A DNA stretch of 35,360 nucleotides, taken from contig JAHCJE010000015.1 of NCBI GenBank assembly GCA_026128865.1, positions 1-35,360 on the forward strand. Reading direction: 5' to 3'. The notes below the pieces were generated by a model. The model saw only the letters and a program-made list of their open reading frames with translations. It ran no database searches and had not been told where the DNA came from. This document shows, piece after piece, positions 34,425 to 35,360 of this stretch (position 1 is its first letter; every line of letters starts with the position of its first letter). The position numbers and the translations under genes are program-made. The DNA comes from Phycisphaeraceae bacterium. GTDB taxonomy: Bacteria; Planctomycetota; Phycisphaerae; Phycisphaerales; UBA1924.

Positions 34425-34610
34425 TCAGCCCTCGAACTCGTCAAAGGCCCCCTGGGCAGCCTGCTCGTCGAGGTACTTCTGGAAGTCCCCCATCTTGTAC
34501 GACACGAAGCAGAAGACGTGGTGCAGCGTCAGCCATTCGATGTCGCCCGGGTCTTCGTCGAGGTCCTTGCGCAGGCGGTTCAGTTCGGCGAGGATCGTCT
34601 CGGCCTTCAT
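34425..34610 (-). CDS. 61-aa protein coupled to metal ABC permease
   Basis: A 61-residue acidic, largely helical soluble protein (starts MKAETILAELNRLRKDLDED). The middle holds LTLHHVFCF, two His and a Cys close together. I know no family for it. An AGGAGAG ribosome binding site precedes the ATG, whose first bases overlap the permease stop (ATGA, 34607-34610), so it is translated with the transporter and may serve it, for example as a small regulator or metal-handling partner; that is inference. Confidence 0.75.
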   Translation of the reverse strand: MKAETILAELNRLRKDLDEDPGDIEWLTLHHVFCFVSYKMGDFQKYLDEQAAQGAFDEFEG

Positions 34611-35360
34611 GCGGGTCTCTCCTGTGCGGTGGTGCGCCGGGCGCGGATCGTCGAGCACGCGCGGGCCGCAGCGAACATGGCGGTCAGCGCGAGGACGATG
34701 CTCGGCCCCGGCTGCCAGTTCATCTCGAAACTCAGCACCAGGCCGAGCGCGACGCCCAGCACGCCGACCGCCAGCGCGATGACGTACACGGGGCGGAGTC
34801 GGTCGCTCAGTTCCAGGGCGGCCGCGCCGGGGAGCACCAGCAGCGCGGTCGCCAGCACGACGCCCGCGAGGCGCATCGTCACCACGATCGCCAGCGCGAG
34901 GACGATGAGCAGCATCGAGCGCATGGCGCGCGAGGGCACGCCGAACGCCGCGCTCGCTCCCTCGTCGAACGCCCAGAAGAGCATCGGGCGGCGGTACCAC
35001 CAGACGACGGCGAGCACGCCCGCGGTGACGACCGCCGCCAGCGCGGCGTCCGCGGGGCCGACGTTCAGCACCGAGCCGAAGAGGATGGACTCGACGCCCG
35101 GCGGGGGGGGGAGACCGGCCTCGCGCATCCGCCCGGCGACGCCGCGGATCAGCAGGAACCCGACCGCCATCGACGCGGCGAGGACGATGCCGATCGCCGT
35201 GTCCGTGCGCGCCCCGGGGCGGTCGCTGAGCCAGGCGATGCCGAGCGCGGCCGCGACGCAGAAGAGCGTCACGACCGCCAGCAGCCCCGTGCCCTGCGAC
35301 GCCCATCCCGCGACCAGCCCGAGCGCGAGCGCGACGCCCACGCCGCCGAACGCCGCGTGG
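34607..35360 (-). CDS. zinc/manganese-type ABC transporter permease (ABC-3 family), 5'-truncated by window end
   Basis: The frame stays open to the window edge; the upstream codons read HAAFGGVG, matching the conserved SHAAFPG-like segment of ABC-3 permeases, so the true start is outside. The visible ~250 residues hold about six or seven hydrophobic helices and the family's segment AFGVPSRAMRSMLL...RLAGVVLATALLVLPGAAA. Such permeases import Zn2+, Mn2+ or Fe2+ with an ATPase and a binding protein, presumably encoded to the right. Metal specificity cannot be told. It ends in a 4-nt overlap with the 61-aa gene. Confidence 0.88.
   Translation of the reverse strand, partial: HAAFGGVGVALALGLVAGWASQGTGLLAVVTLFCVAAALGIAWLSDRPGARTDTAIGIVLAASMAVGFLLIRGVAGRMREAGLPPPPGVESILFGSVLNVGPADAALAAVVTAGVLAVVWWYRRPMLFWAFDEGASAAFGVPSRAMRSMLLIVLALAIVVTMRLAGVVLATALLVLPGAAALELSDRLRPVYVIALAVGVLGVALGLVLSFEMNWQPGPSIVLALTAMFAAARACSTIRARRTTAQERPA

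Overview
This window reads as a chromosomal segment of a high-GC Planctomycetota bacterium, most likely of class Phycisphaerae. The assignment is inferred. It rests on six consecutive secreted proteins that carry a 55-residue, cysteine-bracketed, two-EF-hand dockerin-like module (the 'GC-type' dockerin seen in Phycisphaerales proteins), on the strong GC bias, and on a secreted 3-keto-disaccharide hydrolase (DUF1080) protein. No rRNA, tRNA, CRISPR array or insertion sequence was seen.

Region 1 (1-15.85 kb, all + strand) is a tandem run of six exported proteins: a thermolysin/fungalysin-like metallopeptidase, a subtilase, a metzincin with a PA14-like domain, a beta-repeat protein, a sialidase/propeller-like protein and a small beta-rich protein. 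Every one carries the 55-residue dockerin module. It is C-terminal in five and N-terminal in one. No cohesin-like partner lies in the window. Strong hairpin terminators follow the first and last genes.

Region 2 (15.9-17.5 kb, +) has a SAM-dependent methyltransferase and a family 2 glycosyltransferase. Region 3 (17.5-23.7 kb, -) has a cyclophilin, the two enzymes of reverse transsulfuration (cystathionine beta-synthase, then a cystathionine gamma-lyase/synthase-type enzyme) separated by a 155-bp palindromic repeat, the Mg2+ channel MgtE and a conserved-looking protein of unknown function. Region 4 (23.7-26.7 kb, -) is a molybdate/tungstate-type ABC importer operon (binding lipoprotein, permease, ATPase). 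It is flanked by two direct copies of a ~75-bp sequence, each of which supplies the ribosome binding site and start of a gene.

Region 5 (26.8-28.9 kb, +) is a two-gene restriction-modification system: a D12-class adenine methylase translationally coupled to a PD-(D/E)XK nuclease. Region 6 (29.0-33.0 kb, +) holds the DUF1080 lipoprotein, three small or membrane proteins (one DUF456) and a PIN-PhoH ATPase. Region 7 (33.0-35.4 kb, -) holds a threonine dehydratase-like PLP enzyme, a ~330-nt structured leader or small RNA, a 61-aa protein and a truncated zinc/manganese-type ABC permease running off the window end.

The most unusual element is the structured RNA at about 34027-34353 (-). It has its own promoter, a 13-nt uninterrupted Shine-Dalgarno complement, an 11-codon ORF whose stop codon sits in a hairpin loop, mutually exclusive helices and a terminator ending 23 nt before the dehydratase start. 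This is the layout of a translation-sensitive attenuator, or of a stand-alone ribosome-binding small RNA.
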